Shown here: piece after piece, positions 11,520 through 22,658 of the stretch
Layout of the letters: every line of letters begins with the position of its first letter
Position numbering within the stretch: the stretch's first letter is position 1
Assembly: GCF_910594005.1 (NCBI RefSeq)
Contig: NC_057827.1
Coordinates: 3,534,001-3,598,000 of the forward strand
Source: Cervus elaphus
Lineage: Eukaryota; Chordata; Mammalia; Artiodactyla; Cervidae
Direction: 5' to 3'
DNA length: 64,000 nt
Translations under genes and position numbers: made by a program
Notes under the pieces: model-generated
The model's input: the letters and a program-made list of their open reading frames with translations, nothing else
Told to the model about the DNA's origin: nothing
Databases searched by the model: none

Positions 11520-12960
11520 TTGGTCCACGGAGCTCTTTCGTGTTGCTACAGTGACCTCAGGATCCCTCTAGCCTTGAAACAGTGTTCTGGGGGTTTCTGT
11601 GGAGTACCATCAAGGAAATCAAGGCTCCTTTTCTGTGTGATGTGCAACACGGCATTGCTCTGCACGCAGTGCAGGGAAATCGGGCCTCATCTCGCGGCGA
11701 GGGTGAAGTCTCATGGTTTTTCTCGAGTTGCGGCGGGAACCTGGGGTATATTCTCGAGTTACGACAGTGATGGCCCTTTCACACACGTGTTTGTTTAGCG
11801 ACGTCAGGACTCCGGCCTAATTGCGAGGGACAATTGGGGATTCTCCTCGAGGCTTGGCAGGGCAATTGGGACGCCTCTCCAGCTGAGGCGGGAGACCAAG
11901 TGTCCCTTTCCACGTGCCACAGGAATCCTGGGACTCCTATCACGTTTCACGAGGAGTCAGGCATCGTCTCCTTTGGAGGCACTGATCTCCGCATCCCTCT
12001 GGAGTTTTCAAAGGATGTGAGGCCTCCGGACAAGATGAGGTGGGGAACTAGGTCTTTCTCTGTGGTCTCCACAGGGGATTCAGACATCCTTTCGTCTTGG
12101 GAGATGCAAGACGAGCCTGCATTCAAATTACTGCAGGGATATTCGGCCTTATTTCGAGTCAGGGCATGGCGGTGTCTATTCCAGTTAAGGCCGCAAACTC
12201 AGGGTCCCTCTCACATACCTAGAGCTGAGAGAAGACTCCTCTTGAGGTGCTTGTGGTAAGGTGGTATTCCTCTGGAGTCGAAGCCAGGGACTAACCTCTC
12301 ATCTCGAGTTGATTTGTGGTCCATGGAACTCTTTCGTGTTGCTACAGTGACCTTTGTATCCCTCTAGCCTTGAAACAGTGTTCTTGGGGTTTCTCTGGAG
12401 TGCCATCAACGAAATCAAGGCTCCTTTCCCGTGTGATGTGCAACACGGCATTGCTCTGCACGCAGTGCAGGGGAATCGGGCCTCATCTCGCGGCGAGGGG
12501 GAAGTCTCATGGTTTTTCTCAAGTTGCGGCGGGAACCTGGGGTATATTCTCGAGTTACGACGGGGATGGCCCTTCCACACACATGTTTGTTCAGCCACGT
12601 CAGGACTCCTGCCTAGTTGCGAGGGACAACTCGGGATTCTCCTCGACGCTTGGCAGGGCAATTGGGACGCCTCTCCAGCTGAGGCGGGAGACCAAGGGTC
12701 CCTTTCCACGTGCCACAGGAATCCTGGGACTCCTATCAAGTTTCACGAGGAGTCAGGTACTGTCTCCTTTGGAGGCACTGATCTCCGCGTCCCTCTGGAG
12801 TTTTCAAAGGATGTGAGGCCTCCGGTCGCGATGAGGTGGGGAACTAGGTCTATCTCTGTGGTCTCCACAGGGGATTCAGACATCCTTTCGTCTTGGGAGA
12901 TGCAAGACGAGCGTGCATTCAAGTCACTGCAGGGATATCCGGCCTTATTTCGAGTCAGGG
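11437..12960 (+). repeat. Four-monomer-spaced duplication, copy 2 (L subfamily)
   Basis: Second copy of 8255-9780. Copy-specific changes include gtttagcgac, ccggacaagatgagg and attcggcc in monomer 15, and ctcgacgcttgg and caggtactgtc in monomer 16. Confidence 0.87.
11520..12315 (+). repeat. Satellite monomer 15, class L
   Basis: 796 bp. Near twin of monomer 11 at 3182 bp. Own changes: gagtaccatc, cttttctgtg, gtttagcgac, ccggacaagatgagg, gatattcggcc. Confidence 0.92.
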
Positions 12961-13110
12961 CATCGCGGTGTCCATTACACTTGAGGCCACAAATCAGGGT
13001 CCCTCTCACATACCTAGAGCTGAGAGAAGCCTCCTTTTGAGGTGATTGTGGTAAGGTGGTATTCCTCTGGAGTCGAAGCCAGGGACTAACCTCTCATCTC
13101 GAGTTGATTT
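12316..13110 (+). repeat. Satellite monomer 16, class L
   Basis: 795 bp. Near twin of monomer 12 at 3182 bp. Own changes: ctttcccgtg, agccacgtc, ctcgacgcttgg, gtactgtctcc, gacgagcgtgc, ccacaaatcagg (one base lost), ccttttgaggtgattg. Confidence 0.92.
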
Positions 13111-13905
13111 GTGGTCCACGGAGCTATTTCGTGTGGCTACAGTGACCTCAGGATCCCTCTAGCCTTGAAACAGTGTTCTTGGGGTTTCTCTGGAGTGCCA
13201 TCAAGGAAATCAAGGCTCCTTTCATGTGTGATGTGCAACACGGAATAGCTCTGCACGCAGTGCAGGGGAATCAGGCCTCACCTCGCGGCGAGGGGGAAGT
13301 CTCATGGTTTTTCTCGAGGTACGGCGGGAACTTGGGGTATATTCTCGAGTTACATCGGGGATGGCCCTTCCAACCACGTGTTTGTTCAGCGACGTCAGGA
13401 CTCCTGCCTTGTTGCGAGGGACAACTCGGGATTCTCCTCGAGGCTTGACAGGGAAATTGGGACGCCTCCCCAGCTGAGGCGGGAGACCAAGGGTCCCTTT
13501 CCACGTGCACAGGAATCCTGGGACTGCTATCAAGTTTCATGAGGAGTCAGGCATCGTCTCCTTTGGAGGCACTGATCTCCGCGTACCTCTGAAATTTTCA
13601 AAGGATGTGAGGCCTCCGGTTGCGATGTGGTGGGGAACTAGGTCTTTCTCTGAGGTCTCCACAGGGGATTCAGACATCCTTTCATCTTGGGAGATGCAAG
13701 ACGAGCCTGCATTCAAGTCACTGCAGGGATATCCGGCCTTATTTCGAGTCAGGGCATCGTGGTGTCCATTCCACTTGAGGCCGCAAAATCAGGGTCCCTC
13801 TCACATACCTAGAGCTGAGAGAAGCCTCCTCTTGAGGTGCTTGTGGTAAGGTGGTATTTCTCTGGAGTCGAAGCCAGGGAGTAACCTCTCATCTGGAGTT
13901 GATTT
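13111..13905 (+). repeat. Satellite monomer 17, class C
   Basis: 795 bp. First class-C copy and the start of the right zone. The cacgtgcacagg junction is one base short. Private: gagctatttcg, gaatagctctg, tcgaggtacgg, gttacatcgg, gcttgacagg (stop), tctgaggtctcc. Confidence 0.92.
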
Positions 13906-14701
13906 TTGGTCCACGGAGCTCTTTCGTGTTGCTACAGTGACCTCAGGATCCCTCTAGCCTTGAAACAGTGTTCTTTGCGTTTCTCTGGAGTGCCACCAAG
14001 GAAATCAAGGCTCCTTTCATGTGTGATGTGCAACACGGAATTGCTCTGCACGCAGTGCAGGGGAATCGGGCCTCATCTCGCGGCGAGGGGGTGGTCTCAT
14101 GGTTTTTCTCGAGTTGCGGCGGAAACCTGGGCTATATTCTAGAGTTACGACAGGGATGGCCCTTCCACCCACGTGTTTGTTCAGCGACGTCAGGACTCCT
14201 GCCTAGTTGCGAGGGACAACTCGGGATTCTCCTCGAGGCTTGGCAGGGCAATTTGGACACCTCTCCAGCTGAGGCGGGAGACCACGGGTCCCTTTCCAAG
14301 TGCCACAGGAATCCTGGGACTCCTATCAAGTTTCACGAGGAGTCAGGCATCGTCTCCTTTGGAGGCACTGATCTCCGCGTACCTCTGGAGTTTTCAAAGG
14401 ATGTGAGGCCTACGGTCGCCATGAGGTAGGGAAATAGGTCTTTCTCTGTGGTCTCCTCAGGGGATTCAGACATCCTTTCGTCTTGGGAGATGCAAGTCGA
14501 GCCTGCATTCAAGTCACTGCAGGGATAACCGGCCCTATTTTTCGTCAGGGCATCGCAGTGTCCATTCCACTTGAGGCCGCAAACTCAGGGTCCCTCTCAC
14601 ATACCTAGAGCTGAGAGAAGCCTCCTCTTGAGGTGCATGTGGTAAGGTGGTATTCCTGTGGAGTCGAAGCCAGGGACTAACCTCTCATCTCGAGTTGATT
14701 T
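13906..14701 (+). repeat. Satellite monomer 18, D2 head / A tail
   Basis: 796 bp. D2 features: gggctatattctagag, caatttggacacc, ccaagtgcc. The tail is A type with two stops: gaggtagggaaatagg and gggataaccgg. Private: gttctttgcgtttc, gggggtggtctc. Confidence 0.92.
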
Positions 14702-15497
14702 TTGGTCCACGGAGCTCTTTCATGTTGCTACAGTGACCTCAGGATCCCTCTAGCCTGGAAACAGTGTTCTTGGGGTTTCTCTGGAGTGCCATCAAGGAAA
14801 TCAAGGGTCCTTTCATGTGTGATGTGCAACACGGAATTGCTCTGCACGCAGTGCAGGGGAATCGGGCCTCATTTCGCGGCGAGGGTCAAGTCTCATGGTT
14901 TTTCTCGAGTTGCGGCGGGAACCTGGGGTATATTCTCGAGTTACGACGTGGTTGGGCCTTCCACTCACGTGTCTGATCAGCGACGGCAGGACTCCTGCCT
15001 AGTTCCGAGGGACAACTCGAAATTCTCCTCGAGGCTTGGCAGGGCAATTGGGACGCCTCTCCAGCTGAGGCGGGAGACGAAGGGTCCCTTTTCACGTGCC
15101 ACAGGAATCGTGGGACTCCTATTAAGTTTCATGAGGAGTCAGGCATCGTCTCCTTTGGAGGCACTGATCTCCGCGTACCTCTGGAGTTTTCTAAAGATGT
15201 GAGGCTTCCGGTCGCGATGAGGTGGGGAACTAGGTCTTTCTCTGTGGTCTCCACAGGGGATTCAGACATCCTTTCATCTTGGGCGATGCAAGACAAGCCT
15301 GCATTCAAGTCACTGCAGGGATATCCGGCCTTATTTCGAGTCAGGGCTTCGCGGTGTCCATTCCGCTTGAGGCCACAAACTCAGGGTCCCTCTCACATAC
15401 CTAGAGCTGAGAGAAGCCTCCTCTTGAGGTGCTTGTGGTAAGGTGGTATTCCTCTGGAGTCGAAGCCAGGGACTAACCTCTCATCTCGAGTTGATTT
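14702..15497 (+). repeat. Satellite monomer 19, class G
   Basis: 796 bp. G features: ttcatgttgc, tagcctggaaac, gagggtcaag, gtctgatcagcgacggc (stop), actcgaaattc, aatcgtggg. Private: gtggttgggcc, ttctaaagatg, gacaagcc. Confidence 0.92.
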
Positions 15498-16293
15498 GTG
15501 GTCCACGGAGCTCTTTCGTGTTGCTACAGTGACCTCAGGATCCCTCTAGCCTTGAAACAGTGTTCTTGGGGTTTCTCTGGAGTGCCATCAAGGAAATCAA
15601 GGGTCCTTTCATGTGTGATGTGCAACACGGAATTGCTCTGCACGCAGTGCAGGGGAATCGGGCCTCATATCGCGGCGAGGGGGTAGTCTCATGGTTTTTC
15701 TCGAGTTGCGGCGGGAACCTGGGGTATATTCTAGAGTTACGACGGGGATGGCCCTTCCACCCACGTGTTTGTTCAGCGACGTCAGGACTCCTGCCTAGTT
15801 GCGAGGGACAACTGGGGATTCTCCTCGAGGCTTGGCAGGGCAATTGGGATGCCTCTCCAGCTGAGGTGGGAGACCACGGGTCCCTTTCCACGTGCCACAG
15901 GAATCCTGGGACTACTATCAAGTTTCACGAGGAGTCAGGCATCGTCTCCTTTGGAGGCACTGATCTCCGCGTACCTCTGGAGTTTTCAAAGGATGTGAGG
16001 CCTCCGGTCGCCATGAGGTGGGGAACTAGGTCTTTCTCTGTGGTCTACACAGGGGATTCAGACATCCTTCCGTCTTGGGAGATGCAAGACGAGCCTGCAT
16101 TCAAGTCACTGCAGGGATATCCGGCCTTGTTTCGAGTCAGGGCATCGCGGTGTCCATTCCACTTGAGGCCACAAACTCAGGGTCCCTCTCACATACCTAG
16201 AGCTGAGAGAAGCCTCCTCTTGAGGTGCTTGTGGTAAGGTGGTATTCCTCTGGAGTCGAAGCCAGGGACTAACCTCTCATCTCGAGTTGATTT
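15498..16293 (+). repeat. Satellite monomer 20, class D
   Basis: 796 bp. Archetype of class D: cctcatatcgcgg, gagggggtagtc, ctagagttacg, actggggattc, gaggtgggagaccacggg, gtctacacagg. It carries the full 225-codon open frame (15560-16237). Confidence 0.92.
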
Positions 16294-17089
16294 GTGGTCC
16301 ACGGAGCTCTTTCGTGTTGCTACAGTGACCTCAGGATCCCTCTAGCCTGGAAACAGTGTTCTTGGGGTTTCTCTGGAGTTCCACCAAGGAAATCAAGGCT
16401 CCTTTCATGTGTGATGTGCAACACGGAATTGCTCTGCAGGCAGTGCAGGGGAATCGGCCCTCATCTCCCGGCGAGGGGGAAGTCTCATGGTTTTTCTCGA
16501 GTTGCGGCGGGAACCTGGGGTATATTCTAGAGTTACGACGGGGATGGCCCTTCCACCCACGTGTTTGTTCAGCGACGTCAGGACTCCTGCCTAGTTGCGG
16601 GGGACAACTCGGGATTCTCCTCGAGGCTTGGCAGGGCAATTGGGACGCCTCTCCAGCTGAGGCGGGAGACCAAGGATCCCTTTCCACGTGCCACAGGAAT
16701 CCTGGGACTCCTATCAAGGTTCAAGAGCAGTCAGGCATCGTCTCCTTTGGAGGCACTGATCTCCGCGTACCTCTGGAGTTTTCAAAGGATGTGAGGCCTC
16801 CGGTCGCCATGAGGTGGGGAACTAGGTCTTTCTCTGTGGTGTACACAGGGGATTCAGACATCCTTTCATCTTGGGAGATTCAAGACGAGCCTGCCTTCAA
16901 GTCACTGCAGGGATATCCGGCCTTATTTCGAGTCAGGGCATCGCGATGCCCATTCCTTTTGAGGCCGCAAACTCAGGGTCCCTCTCACATACCTAGAGCT
17001 GAGAGAAGCCTCCTCTTGAGGTGCTTGTGGTAAGGTGGTATTCCTCTGGAGTGGAAGCCAGGGACTAACCTCTCATCTCGAGTTGATTT
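16294..17089 (+). repeat. Satellite monomer 21, mixed head / H tail
   Basis: 796 bp. Head: tagcctggaaac (G-like), ggagttccacc, tctcccggcg. Middle: tgcgggggac and aaggttcaagagcag (A-like). Tail: gtgtacacagg, gagattcaag, ccttttgagg. A likely multi-exchange mosaic. Confidence 0.92.
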
Positions 17090-17885
17090 GTGGTCCACGG
17101 AGCTCTTTCGTGTTGCTACAGTGACCTCAGGATCCCTCTTGCCTTGAAACAGTGTTCTTGGGGTTTCTCTGGAGTGCCATCAAGGAAATCAAGGCTCCTT
17201 TCATGTGTGATGTGCAACACGGAATTGCTCTGCACGCAGTGCAGGGGAATCGGACCTCATCTCGCGGCGAGGGAAAAGTCTCATGGTTTTTCTCTAGTTG
17301 CGGCGGGAACCTGGGGTATATTCTCGAGTTACGACGGGGATGGCCCTTCCAACCACGTGTTTGTTCAGCGACGTCAGGACTCCTGCCTAGTTGCGAGGGA
17401 CAACTCGGGATTCTCCTCGAGGCTTGGCAGGGCAATTGGGACGCCTCTCCAGCTGAGGCGGGAGACCAAGGGTCCCTTTCCATGTGCCAAAGGAATCCTG
17501 GGACTCCTATCAAGTTTCACGAGGAGTCAGGCATCGTCTCCTTTGGAGGCACTGATCTCCGCGTACCTCTGGAGTTTTCAAAGGATGTGAGGCCTACGGT
17601 CGCAATGAAGTGGGGAACTAGGTCTTTCTCTGTGGTCTCCACAGGGGATTCAGACATCCTTTCATCTTGGGAGATGCAAGACGAGCCTGCATTCAAGTCA
17701 CTGCAGGGATATCCGGCCTTATTTTGCGTCAGGGCATCATGGTGTCCATTCCACTTGAGGCCGCAAAATCAGTGTCCCTCTCACATACCTAGAGCTGAGA
17801 GAAGCCTCCTCTTGAGGTGCTTGTGGTAAGGTGGTATTCCTCTGGAGTCGAAGCCAGGGACTAACCTCTCATTTCGAGTTGATTC
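17090..17885 (+). repeat. Satellite monomer 22, F head / B tail
   Basis: 796 bp. Head: cggacctcat, gagggaaaagtc, ctctagttgcgg. Tail: gtgccaaagg, gtcgcaatgaagtgg, ttttgcgtcagggcatcatgg, aaaatcagtgtcc. Private: ccctcttgcc. Confidence 0.92.
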
Positions 17886-18680
17886 TTGGTCCACGGAGCT
17901 CTTTCGTGTTGCTACAGTGACCTCAGGATCCCTCTAGCCTTGAAACAGTGTTCTTGGGGTTTCTCTGGAGTGCCACCAAGGAAATCAAGGCTCCTTTCAT
18001 GTGTGATGTGCAACACGGAATTGCTCTGCACGCAGTGCAGGGGAATCGGGCCTCATCTCCCGGCGAGGGTGACGTCTCAGGGTTTTTCTCGAGTTGCGGC
18101 GGGAACCTGGGGTATATTCTCGAGTTACGACGGGGATGGCCCTTCCACCCACGTGTTTGTTCAGCGACGTCAGGACTCCTGCCTAGTTCCGAGGGACAAC
18201 TCGGGATTCTCCTCGAGGCTTGGCAGGGCAATTGGGACGCCTCTCCAGCTGAGGCGGGAAACCAAGGGTCCCTTTGCACGTGCACAGGAATCCTGGGACT
18301 CCTATCAAGTTTCGCGAGGAGTCAGGCATCGTCTCCTTTGGAGGCACTGATCTCCGAGTACCTCTGAAGTTTTCAAAGGATGTGAGGCCTCCGGTTGCGA
18401 TGAGGTGGGGAACAAGGTCTTTCTCTGTGGTCTCCACAGGGGATTCAGACATTCTTTCGTCTTGGGAGATGCAAGACGAGCCTGCATTCAAGTCACTGCA
18501 GGGATATCTGGCCTTATTTCGAGTCAGGGCATCGCGGTGTCCATTCCACTTGAGGCCACAAACTCAGGGTCCCTCTCACATACCTAGAATTGAGAGAAGT
18601 CTCCTCTTGAACTGCTTGTGGTAAGGTGGTAGTCATCTGGATTCGAAGCCATGGACTAACCTCTCATCTCGAGTTGATTT
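17886..18680 (+). repeat. Satellite monomer 23, E tail
   Basis: 795 bp. Head with gccaccaagg and tctcccggcgagggtgacg. First E tail: tttgcacgtgcacagg (one base short), tttcgcgagg, aacaagg, gaactgcttg, gtagtcatctgg. Confidence 0.92.
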
Positions 18681-19476
18681 TTGGTCCATGGAGCTCTTTC
18701 GTGTAGCTACAGTGACCTCAGGACTCCTCTAGCCTTGAAACAGTGTTCTTGGGGTTTCTCTGGAGTGCCACCAAGGAAATCAAGGCTCCTTTCATGTGTG
18801 ATGTGCAACACGGAATTGCTTTGCACGCAGTGCAGGGGTATCGGGCCTCATCTCGCGGCGAGGGGGAAGTCTCATGGTTTTTCTCGACTTGCGGCGGGAA
18901 CCTGGGGTATATTCTCGAGTTACGACGGGGATGGCCCTTCTACACACGTGTTTCTTCAGCGACGTCAGGACTCCTGCCTAGTTGCGAACGACAACTCGGA
19001 ATTCTCCACGAGGCTTGGCAGGGCATTTGGGACGCCTCTCCAGCTGAGGCGGGAGACCAAGGGTCCCTTTCCATGTGCCAAAGGAATCCTGGGACTCCTA
19101 TCAAGTTTCACGAGGAGTCAGGCATCGTCTCCTTTGGAGGCACTGATCTCCGCGTACCTCTGGAGTTTTCAAAGGATGTGAGGCCTACGGTCGCCATGAG
19201 GTGGGGAACTAGGTCTTTCTCTGTGGTGTACACAGGGGATTCAGACATCCTTTCGTCTTGGGAGATTCAAGACGAGCCTGCATTCAAGTCACTGCAGGGA
19301 TATCCGGCCTTATTTCGAGTCAGGGCATCGCGGTGTCCATTCCTTTTGAGGCCGCAAACTCAGGGTCCCTCTCACATACCTAGAGCTGAGAGAAGCCTCC
19401 TCTTGAGGTGCTTGTGGTAAGGTGGTATTCCTCTGGAGTCGAAGCCAGGGACTAACCTCTCATCTCGAGTTGATTC
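18681..19476 (+). repeat. Satellite monomer 24, B head / H tail
   Basis: 796 bp. B features: ggtccatgg, ttctacacacgtgtttcttc, cgaacgac, gtgccaaagg. Private: aggactcctc, ggggtatcggg, ctcgacttgcgg, gggcatttgg. H tail: gtgtacacagg. Confidence 0.92.
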
Positions 19477-20272
19477 TTGGTCCACGGAGCTCTTTCGTGT
19501 TGCTACAGTGACCTCAGGATCCCTCTAGCCTTGAAACAGTGTTCTTTGGGTTTCTCTGGAGTGCCACCAAGGAAATCAAGGCTCCTTTCATGTGTGATGT
19601 GCAACACGGAATTGCTCTGCACGCAGTGCAGGGGAATCGGGCCTCAGTTCGCGGCGAGAGGGTAGTCTCATGGTTTTTCTCGAGTTGCGGCGGGAACCTG
19701 GGCTATATTCTAGAGTTACGACGGGGATGGCCCTTCCACCCACGTGTTTGCTCAGCGACATCAGGACTCCTGCCTAGTTGCGAGGGACAACTCGGGATTC
19801 TCCTCGAGGCTTGGCAGGGCAATTTGGACACCTCTCCAGCTGAGGCGGGAGACCACGGGTCCCTTTCCAAGTGCCACAGGAATCCTGGGACTCCTATCAA
19901 GTTTCACGAGGAGTCAGGCATCGTCTCCTTTGGAGGCACTGATCTCCGCGTACCTCTGGAGTTTTCAAAGGATGTGAGGCCTCCGGTAGCCATGAGGTGG
20001 GGAACTAGGTCTTTCTCTGTGGTCTCCACAGGGGATTCAGACATCCTTCCGTCTAGGGAGATGCAAGACGAGCCTGCATTCAAGTCACTGCAGGGATATC
20101 CGGCCTTGTTTCGAGTCAGGGCATCGCGGTGTCCATTCCACTTGAGGCCACAAACTCAGGGTCCCTCTCACATACCTAGAGCTGAGAGAAGCCTCCTCTT
20201 GAGGTGCTTGTGGTAAGGTGGTATTCCTCTGGAGTCGAAGCCAGGGACTAACCTCTCATCTCGAGTTGATTT
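19477..20272 (+). repeat. Satellite monomer 25, class D2
   Basis: 796 bp. D2 with gttctttgggtttc, cctcagttcgcgg, gagagggtagtc, gcgacatcagg, cggtagccatg and gtctaggg, but gtctccac in place of the usual gtctacac. Confidence 0.92.
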
Positions 20273-21067
20273 TTGGTCCACGGAGCTCTTTCGTGTTGCT
20301 ACAGTTACCTCAGGATCCCTCTAGCCTTGAAACAGTGTTTTTGGGGTTTCTCTGGAGTGTCATCAAGTAAATCAAGGCTCCTTTCATGTGTGATGTGCAA
20401 CACGGAATTGTTCTGCACGCAGTGCAGGGGAATCGGGCCTCATCTCCCGGCGAGGGGGAAGTCTCATGGTTTTTCTCGAGTTGCGGCGGGAACCTGGGGT
20501 ATATTCTCGAGTTACGACGGGGATGGCCCTTCCACCCACGTGTTTGTTCAGGGACGTTAGGACTCCAGCCTAGTTGCGAGGGACAACTCGGGATTCTCCT
20601 CGAGGCTTGGCAGGGCAATTGGGACGCCTCTCCAGCTGAGGCGGGAGACCAAGTGTCCCTTTGCACGTGCACAGGAATCCTGAGACTCCGATCAAGTTTC
20701 GCGAGGAGTCAGGCATCGTCTCCTTTGGAGGCACTGATCTCCGAGTACCTCTGAAGTTTTCAAAGATTGTGAGGCCTCCGGTTGCGATGAGGTGGGGAAC
20801 AAGGTCTTTCTCTGTGGTCTCCACAGGGGATTCAGACATCCTTTCGTCTTGGTAGATGCAAGACGAGCCTGCATTCAAGTCACTGCAGGGATATCCGGCC
20901 TTATTTCGAGTCAGGGCATCGCGGTGTCCATTCCACTTGAGGCCGCAAACTCAGGGTCCCTCTCACATACCTAGAATTAAGAGAAGCCTCCTCTTGAACT
21001 GCTTGTGGTAAGGTGGTAGTCATCTGGAGTCGAAGCCAGGGACTAACCTCTCATCTCGAGTTGATTT
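20273..21067 (+). repeat. Satellite monomer 26, A head / E tail
   Basis: 795 bp. Head TAA in tcaagtaaatc. Variants: gtgtttttgggg, cagggacgttagg, gactccagcc, cctgagactccg, aaagattgtg, ttggtagatgc, agaattaagag. Twin of monomer 35. Confidence 0.92.
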
Positions 21068-21863
21068 TTGGTCCATGGAGCTCTTTCGTGTTGCTACAGT
21101 GACCTCAGGATTCCTCTAGCCTTGAAACAGTGTTCTTGGGGTTTCTCTGGAGTGCCACCAAGGAAATCAAGGCTCCTTTCATGTGTGATGTGCAACACTG
21201 AATTGCTCTGCACGCAGTGCAGGGGAATCGGGCCTCATCTCCCGGCGAGGGGGAAGTCTCATGGTTTTTCTCGAGTTGCGGCGGGAACCTGGGGTATATT
21301 CTCGAGTTACAACGGGGATGGCCCTTCTACACACGTGTTTCTTCAGCGACGTCAGGACTCCTGCCTAGTTGCGAACGACAACTCGGGATTCTCCACGAGG
21401 CTTGGCAGGGCAATTGGGATGCCTCTCCAGCTGAGGCGGGAGACCAAGGGTCCCTTTCCATGTGCCAAAGGAATCCTGGAACTCCTATCAAGTTTCACGA
21501 GGAGTCAGGCATCGTCTCCTTTGGAGGCACTGATCTCCGCGTACCTCTGGAGTTTTCAAAGGATGTGAGGCCTACGGTCGCAATGAAGTGGGGAACTAGG
21601 TCTTTCTCTGTGGTCTCCACAGGGGATTCAGACATCCTTTCATCTTGGGAGATGCAAGACGAGCCTGCATTCAAGTCACTGCAGGGATATCCGGCCTTAT
21701 TTTGCGTCAGGGCATCATGGTGTCCATTCCACTTGAGGCCGCAAAATCAGTGTCCCTCTCACATACCTAGAGCTGAGAGAAGCCCCCTCTTGAGGTGCTT
21801 GTGGTAAGGTGGTATTCCTCTGGAGTCGAAGCCAGGGACTAACCTCTCATTTCGAGTTGATTC
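21068..21863 (+). repeat. Satellite monomer 27, class B
   Basis: 796 bp. B features plus cactgaattgc, gttacaacgg, cctggaactcc and gccccctcttg. Tail: gtcgcaatgaag and ttttgcgtc. Twin of monomer 36. Confidence 0.92.
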
Positions 21864-22658
21864 TTGGTCCACGGAGCTCTTTCGTGTTGCTAAGTGACCT
21901 CAGGATCCCTCTAGCCTTGAAACAGTGTTCTTGGGGTTTCTCTGGAGTGCCACCAAGGAAATCAAGGCTCCTTTCATGTGTGATGTGCAACACGGAATTG
22001 CCCTGCACGCAGTGCAGGGGAATCGGGCCTCATCTCGAATCGAGGGGGAAGTCTCATGGTTTTTCTCGAGTTGCGGCGGGAACCTGGGGTATATTCTCGA
22101 GTTACGACGGGGATGGCCCTTCCACCCACGTGTTTGTTCAGCGACGTCAGGACTCCTGGCTAGTTGCGAGGGATAACTCGGGATTCTCCTCGAGGCTTGC
22201 CAGGGCAATTGGGACGCCTCTCCAGCTGAGGCGGGAGACCAAGGGTCCCTTTCCATGTGCCACAGGAATCCTGGGACTCCTATCAAGTTTCACGAGGAGT
22301 CAGGCATCGTCTCCTTTGGAGGCACTGATCTCCGCGTACCTCTGGAGTTTTCAAAGGATGTGAGGCCTCCGGTCGCCATGAGGTGGGGAACTAGGTCTTT
22401 CTCTGTGGTGTACACAGGGGATTCAGACATCCTTTCGTCTTGGGAGATTCAAGACGAGCCTGCATTCAAGTCACTGCAGGGATATCCGGCCTTATTTCGA
22501 GTCAGGGCATCGCGGTGTCCATTCCTTTTGAGGCCGCAAACTCAGGGTCCCTCTCACATACCTAGAGCTGAGAGAATCCTCCTCTTGAGGTGCTTGTGGT
22601 AAGGTGGTATTCCTCTGGAGTCGAAGCCAGGGACTAACCTCTCATATCGAGTTGATTC
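21864..22658 (+). repeat. Satellite monomer 28, class H
   Basis: 795 bp. H features: gctaagtgacc (one base lost), ttgccctgc, tctcgaatcgagg, cctggctag, gggataactcgg (stop). Private: cttgccagg, gagagaatcc. Twin of monomer 37. Confidence 0.92.

Larger units (their letters stand above)
20200..22645 (+). repeat. Three-monomer block A/E-B-H, copy 1
   Basis: Monomers 26-28 match monomers 35-37 at a constant shift of 7154 bp. Shared private variants include tcaagtaaatc, ttggtagatgc, a cactgaatt change, gccccctcttg, gctaagtgacc and tctcgaatcgagg. About a dozen differences were seen over ~2.3 kb. The match ends near 22645, where copy 1 reads catatcgag. Confidence 0.88.

Noticed and set aside
15560..16237. 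The 225-codon frame and its shadows as a tandem gene family
   Set aside because: Open frames occur in several frames and on both strands of the same DNA, many copies have stops or frameshifts, and the changes between copies do not look synonymous-biased. The sequence is satellite.
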